DNA of 64,000 bases from the NCBI RefSeq assembly GCF_000801105.2, contig NC_079512.1:29033848-29097847 (forward strand). Reading direction: 5' to 3'. Made by a program: the position numbers and the translations under genes. Under the pieces are notes generated by a model. It saw only the letters and a list, made by a program, of their open reading frames with translations, had not been told where the DNA came from and did no database searches. Shown here one piece after another: positions 1 through 10,452 of the stretch; position 1 is the stretch's first letter; each line of letters opens with the position of its first letter. The stretch is from Raphanus sativus (lineage: Eukaryota; Streptophyta; Magnoliopsida; Brassicales; Brassicaceae).

Positions 1-1216
1 TTGTCCTAATATAAAATTTAATTTTCTTTCTCTATTAAATCAATTTCGAAATTATTTATAATTTTATTAATGTTGTCTTTTTAGTTCAATAAATACATTT
101 CCTAATTCTAAATTTACCACATTTAATGATAATAAAAATCGCATAAGATATGGTAGGAGATCACTATCTTTTAATATTCGAACCAAAACAATTTTTATGT
201 TAAGTTTAAGTTTTTGCCATATATTATTCAAATTTATTTGTTATATAATTTTTTACTTTTATATTTTAAGAATTTTATTTCTTTAAAAACTATTCAAATG
301 AGTTATCCGAACCAGAACATGAACCGAAATTATAAATACCGAATGTGGCTAAAACCTTTCACCCCAAAAATCTAAAACCCAAAGAGACCTGAATCAAATC
401 CGAATGAATATCCGAACACCCATCTCTAATACAAGATATAGAAATTGAATCACTTTATTTATTTTCAAAAAAATATTTTCCATTGATTTTCTCATTAGTC
501 TACAGTAATTATGAAAACTAATTGTCAAAATCCAATCTGAAAATTATTGAATACGTAAGCCTATTTATAATGAATTAGCAGTTAGATCAAATATATATTA
601 TATTACATTTCATTTTCTTACAAATTATAATCTTAATTTTTATATGTCACAAATTTGTTAAAAGTCTAACAATTATTTATTCTTACAAATTTTATAAGTA
701 ACGTATCATGTTTAATAGCATACTAACCATATTGTGTATTTTCATACTTATCATTTAAAAACTTTGTTTGTTATATATCTTACACATACATCTAATCATA
801 TAAATGTTAGATTTGTTTAGGTGATCTCCAGTGTCGGTGATACATTTTATGTTAGACGCAAAAAATATAAAATTACTTAATTTAATATGATTACATTTAC
901 AAATATAACATTTAGTACACCCAAATTAAGATTTAAAATTAAATACCGCGTGTGATTATTTTTTAACAAATTTATATTAATAGAAATTCCAAATATTTGG
1001 AATTCGAAAGTATTATGACCCACACCTATACTATTTTAATTAGGATAACTGAATTTATATAAGAATATTTTATTAAAATTTTAATTTTAATTTTTGTTAT
1101 AACTGCAAAAATTAGTTTTCGATATAAATTTATTATCAAATATTACAAATACATTTAATACAAAAAACTAAAAACAGAAAATAAATACCCGTGCGGTCGC
1201 ACGGGTCAAGATCTAA
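1..1216 (+). mobile_element. Helitron, 3' portion (5' end not found)
   Basis: AT-rich, non-coding sequence ends in a Helitron-type terminus. A perfect 8-bp stem with a 2-nt loop (1188-1205, CCCGTGCG gt CGCACGGG) is followed about 8 nt later by CTAA (1213-1216) and then a T, as expected for insertion between A and T. The last ~650 bp resembles 45.7-46.1 kb at many positions, which suggests a family of non-autonomous copies. No Rep/helicase reading frame is present. The 5' TC end is not identified and may lie outside the window. Confidence 0.6.
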
Positions 1217-4200
1217 TAGTACTTATTTAATCTCTTCTTATATGACTTTTGTTCTGTTCTGATTTAAACAAGGAATACTTGACTATAAAGATCTTCACTT
1301 TTGAAAAAATCAAAGTAGAAATGTGGGTGTTGTTGCCTACCCAAGCAAAGTTATATATATTTTTCTTATTAATATCTGATTCACCTAAACAACTATATAT
1401 TATATTAGTTCAGAAATTCTTATCTATTTAGCAACTTTCACATTTTCTAAGTAAAAGAATTTAAACACGCAAGTGAAAAGAAAAAGTTAAAACAAAAGAG
1501 CCAAAGTCAGTCTACACTGTACACCCAAACACAAGTTTTGTAAAAGATCTTTAGTCTAGTAATGTCTAATGAGTAATCTCGTCTTTACGTGCTGTTTCTT
1601 TCTATCATTATGAATTTAAATCAGAAACTCTGTCACAGGCCATATACTATTTCAATAAGGAAAAGAAAAAGCTACTATTGTAATTACCTTTAGAAGGAAA
1701 AATCATAATAACGAAAATAAATAATAAAAAGAAGTTATGGAAGAAAAAGAAGGAAAAAGAAAAAATAAAAGGAAGAGGACCACATTTCACCAAATATTCG
1801 GGGTCTGATGTCAATGCGGATAAGTCTATGTATTTATGTGTCCTAAAAATAGAGAAACAGATTAAAGATAATTTTATAAGTTTTTTAGAAAGAGATAATT
1901 TTATATTTTATCATCGTAAATTTTACAATCATCTGTAATATGAATTTTAAAACGTCTTACCGTTGGATCATATAGAATTCCTCATCTGTAATATGAATTT
2001 TTACTATCATCATATCTTTTCATGTCATATTTTCCCCTCACGGCTTAGGTAGTGAAATGTGGTCCTCTTCCTTTATTTTACTTTTTTGTTACCCTTCTTT
2101 ATACTTCCATACTTCTTTTGTAGATTTTTTTTCATTATAAGTAAATATGTCCATTATATCAGAAAGTTATCTAATCAACATTTCTTTTTATCAAGAAAAA
2201 CTTATATAGTTTGATAACTTATAATTGAAAAACACAGTGCTCATTTTTCTTAAATTACTGGTGTATATGTATCTTGTAAAGTGTTAAATCGTATTTTCGT
2301 CGATTTACATTTAAACTGAGAGGCATGCGAATTGTGAATAACAGAACAAGCCCATGATCATAACCATGAGGTCCATGCGCCACACAAAGTAATCACACCA
2401 TATTGGCTCTTTGTATATATTGAATTTTAGGTCAATAATGTTAGTAAGACTTTAGGCATGTCAATGTAGATGTAGATAGGTCTCTTTACCATTAGGCTCG
2501 TCATCTTGCAGGTTGGTCCCCAAACATTAACACGTTATTTAATCCCTACATGTCTTGATTATAAATATTCCAGGATTTTTTATAAAATGTTTTTTAATCT
2601 TCAAACAAAATGTCGTCAAGAAGACTGAGAACTATTAATGATGTTAAGAGTAGCTACTATATGTTTATCAACCAAATAGTTATATACTTAATACTTCTAT
2701 GGTTAGGTTAACTGATTGGGAGAAAGTAAGACAAACAGAGTAGACATTCAGGAAAGCAATCTCCATATGCCCAACAACTAATGTATGAATATAAAACCAC
2801 ATCCACTTCATTAATACACATTCATTGTCAATAGACTAGTTATAGACTTATAGTGTACAAGGTAAGTCTTATAAGCAAATCAAAGAAGATCCAATAAAAT
2901 AGTAACACTAGCAATATCACGAGTTGGTTGTGCGTAAATCTTTAGTCGTCCGATTCTCACAACGTCACAACACAAGAACTCAAGTAACTAAAAGCAATCA
3001 AACAATGTGAGAAGAGACAAGAGAACGGTTGTTCTTCGGGTTTAGATGAATTATTTAGTTTATGGTCCTTACGGTGTAGTGTTCAAACAAAAAAAGTGTT
3101 AAAAAAAAAAAAAGGTCCTTACGGTGTAGAACTGAAAAAAAGGATGTAGAACTGGACGTCTGGACGGATTATGCAACTGATACATATGCGAATATATCTC
3201 TCTCTTTTACAACCATTTTGTTGATGATACTCGTTCAAAGCTAATGCTTATAATCATCATACCAGTATCAAAGAGATTCATTTACGTATATGGATAAATG
3301 CAGGAGGGAAATTTCCTAACTATAGTAATATTTAAAAGGGTAATAATGATGTTGAAACATATGATGATAGTGTGAGTTTAAATATTCGATGGGAATATTT
3401 TTTTCATTTTCTACTCTCAGATATAATGGCAAATCCTGAAATCCCTGAAAAAGACTGGTATAGTATTAAGAAAAGAAAAGAGGGTCCACAGCTTCTGAAA
3501 TTATTGTAACCGTTCTTACCCACTTCATGCGACCTAGAATTATTGCAATTAAATAATTTGGAGTATGTAAAATGCTTGAGTTTGCAAAAGAAAATATAAT
3601 TAGACTTTTTATTGTGTAGTGTGGCATCAAAAATAATAAAAGTATTATATTGTCACGTAATGGATTACTTGGTGCCCCCAGATGAATATGATTGCAATAC
3701 ATTTACAAATCGATCGGTATGGTTTAACCGTTCACAAGAGAACGAATTTTAAATCATAACAACACCACATCTTTATGGAAACAAAGTTAGGTCCATGTAG
3801 AAAGTTGGTCTCTAGCTTCGACTAAATTTTATTTTCTAACCAAACGAGAAAGAAAAAAGAACATAACTTAAATCTGTCCATTTTAAAGATCAACAGAGCA
3901 TTGCATAGTGACCTTATAAAATAAACAGGTATTTGATTTTATTTAGTTTAGTCTAATTTGATTTAGTTTTACTAAGAAACACTTTCGGTATGTATAAAGT
4001 TTAAGAATGAATAGAGACAAAAATAACATGCTTCAATATGAAATCATAAATCAATTAAAGGATTATAATAGAGTTTTGGCAGAAATATTTAGAAAATCGA
4101 AAATGCATGGACATATATTTTTACGAATATTTGATAATTCTTTTTTTTATTTCTTTTACCGGGTCGAAATTCAAGTTTGGATCTTTTTCTTTTTGCTTAG

Positions 4201-5341
4201 TTTTGTTTGTATCTACATCATACCTGTTCTATTTATTTATATATAAAAAATTATACATGATGCAGTAAAAGAAATTTATATCACTGACATAAGAAATTAT
4301 ATCATGACTACAAGAACAAGTAGATAATCTAAAAAAGTAATAAAAACAAAAGAAAATACAGTAAGGAAATATCACACTGTTGAAACGAACAGCTCTTGCA
4401 ATCCATGGCTATCAAGAGAAAAAAGAAAAAAAGAAATCACTAGCTTCTTCTTCTTTCTTCCCAATGCTGGCGTCATCGTAAAATAAATTAATAGTATAAA
4501 TTCTGATAACCTGTACTGGAGTTATTTTATTGTTTCTGACACTGATAAATGCTTTGTTTTCTTATTCCACTAATAAATTTGATTACAGTGTTCATGAAAA
4601 TATGTGATTTAGAGTTGTCATAAATCCTCTGTTCCTTTTGCACCAACATGTTCTTAAACAAAGGCCACATATTATTTCCTAAAAGATTAAAACAATTTCA
4701 AGAACCTAAGAAAGCAAAATGTTAAACTGCACTTGTCTTAATCGTTTGGAGTGCCCCCAGTTACAATTTAACAACATAATAATTGTATTTTAAAATAATT
4801 ATTTGTGGACAGCCTTTCAAAGATATTAATAATCATCAAGTGTGTTACATACCTTATGTTTTTACTATTTCTTGAGATTTATATCTTTTACCAATTTTCT
4901 ATTTTGCAATCTCAAACCAAACTTACAAATATTGTAAATCTTTTCTACTTTCTGCTTCCATATAAACTGTGATAGACACCATTGAAAAACTAGTTGATTT
5001 CAGAGGTAAAATACAAAATATTGGCCAAAATATTCCAAAATGAAGCAATAGATGTTCGACCAATGCATCTATTCCGCCAATGTTTGGTTGGTTGTATAGG
5101 ATGAATCAATTAACACTAGCGAAGTTGTATATATACTTCAATGTAATAAACAAGTTGAAAATGTAATGTCTTCTTTTTAGATGGACACACATAACACTGA
5201 ATCTGACTACAAAAATGGTAAGATATTTCTCAAAAACGGTAAGATAGATATACAAGTATGGTGTTTGCCGATTCAAGCGTTCTTTGTTACAACTTACAAG
5301 TTCTACCAGCTCTCTCTGTATGTATTGCTTTCGATTACTTA
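1217..5341. other. Intergenic, AT-rich; no gene recognised
   Basis: Only short open frames without recognisable domains occur here. The one clear structure is the inverted repeat at about 1706-2145, listed separately. A ten-base motif (TACGGTGTAG) recurs at about 3071 and 3121. Nothing supports a functional gene. Confidence 0.5.
1706..2145. repeat. Long imperfect inverted repeat (foldback/MITE-like)
   Basis: The left arm (about 1706-1790) and right arm (about 2052-2145) are inverted copies. The best-conserved core is GGAAGAGGACCACATTTCAC at 1771-1790 against its reverse complement near 2052-2071. Similarity continues outward through purine-rich sequence. The ~260-bp loop holds two direct copies of CATCTGTAATATGAATTTT (near 1930 and 1982). 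Target-site duplications were not resolved. Transcription could give a hairpin RNA, but that is inference. Confidence 0.6.
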
Positions 5342-6734
5342 GAGCATCTCCAATGGTGTTATCCACCGTTGGAATCCTTAGTAATAAAATATTTTTTTTT
5401 TTTGCTTTTTGAATATTTAAGGATTTTACACTAAAATGTATGTACAATGGTGTTACTCAATATAGAGTCCTTAGGAAATTTTTTTTTCATACAAAAAATG
5501 TTCAATTCCATTCATTTATTTAGAAGTCTGATGAATACTAAAACATACTATTGATGATGACCATGTAATAAAACAGAGAATGAGATGCTCTGTTTTGCTA
5601 TACAAACACACAGAGAATGGGATTCTCTTTAACTGAGTTAAGAAAGTATCAAAAGTTACCGTAGTTGTTATGATGAAAGACATGAAGACACAAATCAGAA
5701 CCAACTCTCCATAACCGAACTGTCTTGTCTTTAGAAGCTGAAAGAAGCAACTGCAAACACACAATCTTCCTCATCAGACACTATTTTGTTTGTTTAGTGT
5801 CCTAAAACCTGCATCCCCAAAAAAAAAAAAAGAGAAGCAGCCATCAAACATTGCAATAGCATAGTTGTTAATTAACACACAAGGTATGTGTACATATTCA
5901 TAAAAAACCAGTGTCAAGTTAGTAGCATCATTATTGGAAGATATTAAACGATATAGAATCCTAAAACCATGACAATTTGTTTACTCCTTGAGACATTAGG
6001 GATTAGTAAGAAAGAAGTAAACAAATTGCTATGATTGCCAAGGGTGTTCGATTCAATGCAGAGAAGAAGCAAGTTGCAGAGTCACACAGGAACGACACAT
6101 GAAAATAAACCCACCAGTAAGCAATTGATCTGATTTAGCTGAAACAGATACAAAATATCGTTAACAAGCTAAAAGGCTGTAAATTTTTCAACATGTCGAT
6201 AACAAAGAATGATGGGATCAATACAAAAACCTCAAAAATTTATCTGTGAACCATATGCGAACCTATTGATAATACAATCAAGTTAAAGATATAAGCATTC
6301 TGAATGATTCGTGAACGAGCCCTAAACCCAAATCTCAGCCACCGAAAACACAAAATCTCCGAAACTAATCCAAATTGATCACAAAATAAAAATCAATCTT
6401 AGGGCTTTGGAGATCAGTTCCAATAAAAAAAAAACACGATATCCCCAATTTACCACAGAAGAGAAATCAATCGATGAAAATACAGAGCAGTTATTTTAAG
6501 GATCGATTGAGAAGACAAACACCACGTACCATCTTCTTCTTCTATCGAGATTGATCAAATCGTTCTTTCAATCGAGAGCCAGTAGTTGAGTGCCAGCACA
6601 TTAAGGATTTGATCCTTAATGACCTTAGCTAAGGACTCATCCTTAGCTACAGTTAAATATTTAATCATATAATATTGTTCTAAACCTAAGGATTTCACTA
6701 AGGATTCGCCTAAGACGCCGCGTTGCGGATGCTC
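5342..6734. mobile_element. Non-autonomous PIF/Harbinger-like element carrying a gene fragment (Pack-type)
   Basis: The ends are inverted: GAGCATCTCCAATG at 5342 and the reverse complement of CGTTGCGGATGCTC at 6721-6734. Both termini then share an ATCCTTAGT block about 30 nt inside. The element is flanked by TTA on both sides (5339-5341 and 6735-6737), the 3-bp target duplication of the Harbinger/Tourist superfamily. No transposase is present. The interior holds, on the minus strand, what looks like a 5' UTR, an intron-like tract and a WD40 exon (5660-5750). Alternatively, two separate MITEs could flank a gene scrap, but only one terminus of each kind and one TSD pair are seen. Confidence 0.6.
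5660..5750 (-). pseudogene. WD40-repeat gene fragment inside the Harbinger-like element
   Basis: The minus strand reads a splice-acceptor-like TTTGCAG, then an open exon whose translation contains SASKDKTVRLWRVGSD and continues to FHHNNY. This is a typical WD40 blade with its terminal WD-like LW, of the kind seen in plant transducin-like proteins. A GT donor follows at 5659. Farther 5' on the same strand (about 6400-6600) lies a purine-rich leader-like stretch ending ATG|GTACGTG. No complete coding sequence can be assembled, so this is a captured fragment rather than a gene. Confidence 0.5.
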
Positions 6735-6737
6735 TTA

Positions 6738-7413
6738 TGGTGTTGATAAAGCTATGTTCTTGGAGAGTGTTTTTCTTTTCTTTTGGTTGCAAATAGTAGT
6801 TCAAAAAAAAGTAGTTCTGGTGTTCATTACAATTTTACAACAGGCATTTTAATCCTGAAAATTATATTAAGACAAAATCGATAGCGGATAAAGCACACAC
6901 AAATCTATTAATATTTTTGAGTAAAAGTATAATCTAAGAAGTAGAATATAATATTTTTATTTGTTATAAAACTCATTTCAGACAATGTATTGGGGTTTTT
7001 TGTTTAGATGTTTATTCCACTAACATGTACGGAGCTTTCCATTCAGTTAAATGCAATACAAATGAAAAAAAAAAGAGATTTATGCTTATTTTAAGGGGTG
7101 AAGATGATTTGAAACCTGTTTGTTTAAACGTTTAAGTATTTTGAGATAAACCGTTTCTCAAATGCTAATAGATAAAACAGTATCATGATTCAATAAAAAT
7201 GTATATCTCGTAATAACCCAACCCCCTTTGAAAATGGAAAAGAGAGAGTTAGACTTGGAGGTGAAAAAGAAAAAAGAAAAAAAAAACGAAATTCTATGTT
7301 ATATTTTTATATGATTTTCTCATATTTTTTTTTTGTTTTCTTTATTTGGCAACTTTTCTCGTGTTTCTTAACTAGGAAAAATTAGGAAAATTAGAAAAAT
7401 TCAAAAATCTTTT
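6738..7413. other. Intergenic, 3' side of the DUF506 gene
   Basis: AT-rich with A/T homopolymers. It probably contains the 3' UTR and polyadenylation region of the minus-strand DUF506 gene. No coding frame is recognised. Confidence 0.5.
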
Positions 7414-8667
7414 CTAGGGATTCTCCTTGAACAGCGAAGCTAATCCCGTGACGACCTTGGCCTCTCTCTCCATCGCCTCCGCCACGTCATCATCTCCGGC
7501 GTCCGACTTACGAGGAGAGGAAGAAGAATTCTTCACCGACGCCAAAAATTTCTCCTCGAAGCTCAGCTCGATCTCCGACCTATCCATCTCCGTTTCAGCC
7601 GCGACGGTGGACGGCGAAACCATCGGCTCCGGGGCGCTATCGCCGGAGCTCCGCGTGAACGAAGACAGCCACTTAGCTCGCATGTAATCGGCTCTCCTCC
7701 ACGGCGGAAAATGCATACCTTTCTTCTTCAAGCTCTGCCTCGCCGCCTCCGAAACCATCGAAACGATCTGGCTGATCCGGTCAGATTTCCCGACGAAGAC
7801 GAACGGCAGAGACTGGAGCAGCGCCTTGTAAGCATTCGTCTGCCGCGCGATCTCGAACTCCGATCGAAAATCCACGTCGATCAAAAGCCGTTCACTGTTC
7901 ACAATCACGTCGATGTACTCGTACTCGCCTGAAATTTTAAGAAAAAAATTCAGAAATCAATTTTTTAATGAGAATCAACAAACCGGTTTAAAGAGATTGT
8001 ACCGGCCGGTATGGATCGAGTTTTATCCCATTTCGATTTACAGATTGAGGAATCATAACCAAGAGAGGAGAGTCCATCAACGACAAGCTTCCTCATATCG
8101 TCTTTTCGTTTGACTGATTTGTTCTTCTCCAGAATCTTCGCCGCATCAGCTAATAGATTCATCTCGACGGCGCTCGCGCACGGTATCAAGCTCTATTTCA
8201 AGATCCATTGATGATGATTCGTTAAAAAACTTAGAACTAAATTTTGGTTTTGCAAAGATCGAGAAGAAGATTTTACACGTTACCTTGAAATGGTCATAAG
8301 CGTCGTTGAAAGACTCGACGGAGCAACCGAACAAATCGAATTCATCGTCGGAGCTATCGTCGTTGTTGTTCCCGTTGAAACAATTGCAGCGATTCCGTCC
8401 GTTTCTACTAGCTTGCCTCTCGTTGCTCCCCTCCATGTAGCTCTGAACCATCTTCGCTAAAACGACGGAGCTCGGCTCGAACTCGGAGACGGCTCCGTCT
8501 CGCTCTCGGCCGTGTTGTTGAGCTTCGATGAGTGGTTTATCTGAGCTCGAGCTTCTCAGGACGTTCGTGAACGGTCGATCTAAGAGACGCTTGAGGCGAG
8601 ACTTGAGCACTGGTTTAGCTGAGTCTCTACTCGCCGGAAAATCTGTTTCAGTCGGCTGGATCTTCAT
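7414..8667 (-). CDS. DUF506 (PDDEXK-like) family protein, 362 aa
   Basis: Three coding exons on the minus strand: 8667-8284, 8192-8003 and 7928-7414, all with GT-AG junctions and a continuous frame (362 aa). The N-terminus is variable and charged, with an acidic Asp/Ser stretch near residues 100-115. The conserved plant DUF506 core starts at SLIPCASAVEMNLLADAA, runs through LGYDSSICKSKW, GEYEYIDVIV and LLIDVDFRSEFEIARQT, and ends with SLKKKGMHFPPWRRADYMRAKW. The IDVDFRSEFEIA block is the signature linking this family to the PDDEXK nuclease fold. Its biochemical role is not established. Closest Arabidopsis relatives are likely At3g22970 and At4g14620 (from memory). The start is the first ATG of exon 1. 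The only doubtful point is the exon 2 acceptor, chosen as ATAG|AGC to keep the conserved SLIPCAS. Confidence 0.88.
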
Positions 8668-9450
8668 CGGAAACGGTGTCGTATAGATCGAATCAAAAGC
8701 TTTAGAGAAACAGTTTTAATTCAAAAATTTCTAGAAGACGAAGCGGAGGAAAAGAAATCTAAGAGACGCAAACGGAGTTTCTTAACGGCGACGAGTTTCA
8801 CGTACGACACTACGAAAGGTAACAGACGTAAAAGTAATCGGAATATTCATTCCTCCGGCGAGAATCAATTCGCCGACTATAGTAATAATTTTTATGCTGG
8901 CTAAGGTAAAGCCAGATTGGTTGGTTATATAGGTGCACATAGATAGACGAAGCTGAAGAGTCCAAAGAAGAAAAGGTGTGACTAGACGCGATGATGCCAC
9001 GTCATATTTTAATTACGTGATATCTTTTCGCCAAAATTATTATTACGTGATATGTGTTAATTTACTGTTTAACCCTCTTAGTGGGAGGACGGTGTGGTTT
9101 GTTTTTTACTGATCTTTAGTAATTGCGGTAGATCCTTTTTAGGGAAAAACTGTCAGTAAGTAAAATCGCAATGATGGGATTACGATTTTGTCCTCTCCAG
9201 TCCTCCACTACTACTGTGGCGTGGAATATCGGGCATATCCCTATCACAGTCATCTTCGGGATTTTCGGGAAATGTTAATTTAAAATAAATTGTAATTAAT
9301 TAAAAGATTTAATTAATTCACAGCTATTTTGCAGGAAAATTAGATGACACTTAGCCAGTCTGAGCGTACCACGTAGCGAAAGACGCTCTTTTACTCCTCT
9401 GTTCTTGAACTGCAAACATAAAATGCTTTTAATAAGCTGTTTGGACGATC
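8668..9450. other. 5' flank of the DUF506 gene and retrotransposon insertion-site flank
   Basis: Holds the presumed promoter and 5' UTR of the minus-strand DUF506 gene, then unassigned sequence up to the copia insertion. A minus-strand frame read through the copia LTR boundary near 9300-9450 matches nothing I recognise. Confidence 0.4.
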
Positions 9451-9455
9451 CACTA

Positions 9456-10383
9456 TGTTGGGTTCCTTCTAGATGGAGGAAACCCATTGGGTTTGGTTGG
9501 TGATAACCAAACTTGGAAGTTGGGCCATTGGTATTAGTCCATGAGATTAGTATTGGGCCTTGGAGGTTATTAGGGTTAGTGAGATACCATATAAAGTCTC
9601 TTAACCTAATTTGTGCTAGACACAGCAGACATAACACAAGAAAAGAAAGAAGAGTACTCAAGAAGACTCTTAAGACAAAAGAGAGAAAAAGGAGAGAAGA
9701 AGGCAGATTTCGTCTGGGTTTGTCAAGGCAGATTTGGAGGGTCAAACGGATCTTGATCGGGCTGATATTTTGTGGGAAGCTTCTTCAGTCAGTGGGTTAG
9801 AGGTTCACCGAAGGGATTTGGATTCTAACGGTTGGATCTTCTGTTATCTGGGTTTTCGTGAAGCTGGTCGTCACAGTTTTTCAGCAGAGCTGTCTTGAGT
9901 GTTTGGTAAATCCGACGGTGAGATCTTCTCTGATTGAGCTGAGATTTGGCAGAGGTGTTGTGGACTTGTTCATCTTGGATTTGTACGGTGGGATTAGTCT
10001 CTGGTTGCCGGAATCCTTGTGAGCTGAGGTCGTCTTGTTGCTGCCGGTTTTGAAGCTTTGTGTTGCTCTCTTGTTGTTGTAGTATCTTGTGTTGGAGATA
10101 GCTCTTTGTAGCTAGAGTCTCTGTTCTGTTCAGGTTGTTGAACAGGGAGGACGTGGTTGTACTCACATACATTTATATAGTGGATTGTTGAGTGGACTAC
10201 GGTCCCGTGGTTTTTCCTTCTCACATCGAGGAGGTTTTCCACGTAAAAAGTGCTTGTCTCATTTAGTTTCTGCTTATACTATATTCTGCTATCGTCGAAG
10301 TATTTTCCTCACAGGTTCACACAAGGTCAGGGGAAACACGACCGTTAAGTTCCGCTGCGCCGTGTGCCTTTATTTCCCCAACA
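9456..10383 (+). repeat. 5' LTR of the copia element
   Basis: 928 bp, TG...CA ends with short inverted termini (TGTTGGG/CCCAACA type). A TATA-like ATATAAAG at 9589-9596 is a plausible U3 promoter element, so transcription would start some 30 nt downstream. It matches the 3' LTR at all but one position by eye. Confidence 0.97.
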
Positions 10384-10386
10384 GAG

Positions 10387-10398
10387 TGGTATCAGAGC
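10387..10398 (+). other. Primer-binding site (initiator tRNA-Met)
   Basis: TGGTATCAGAGC lies 3 nt after the 5' LTR. It is complementary to the 3' end of plant initiator methionine tRNA, the usual primer for copia minus-strand DNA synthesis. Confidence 0.95.
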
Positions 10399-10452
10399 TT
10401 CTGGTTTTAGGGCTTTGGGTTTGATAACTTCGGGTTATTGTTGCTTGTGTGA

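Noticed and set aside
7427..7932. Plus-strand frames over the DUF506 last exon
   Set aside because: Antisense shadows of the GC-rich minus-strand exon.
9825..10242. Open frames within the copia LTRs (also at 14811-15228)
   Set aside because: They lie in non-coding LTR sequence and are duplicated only because the LTR is; no protein similarity.
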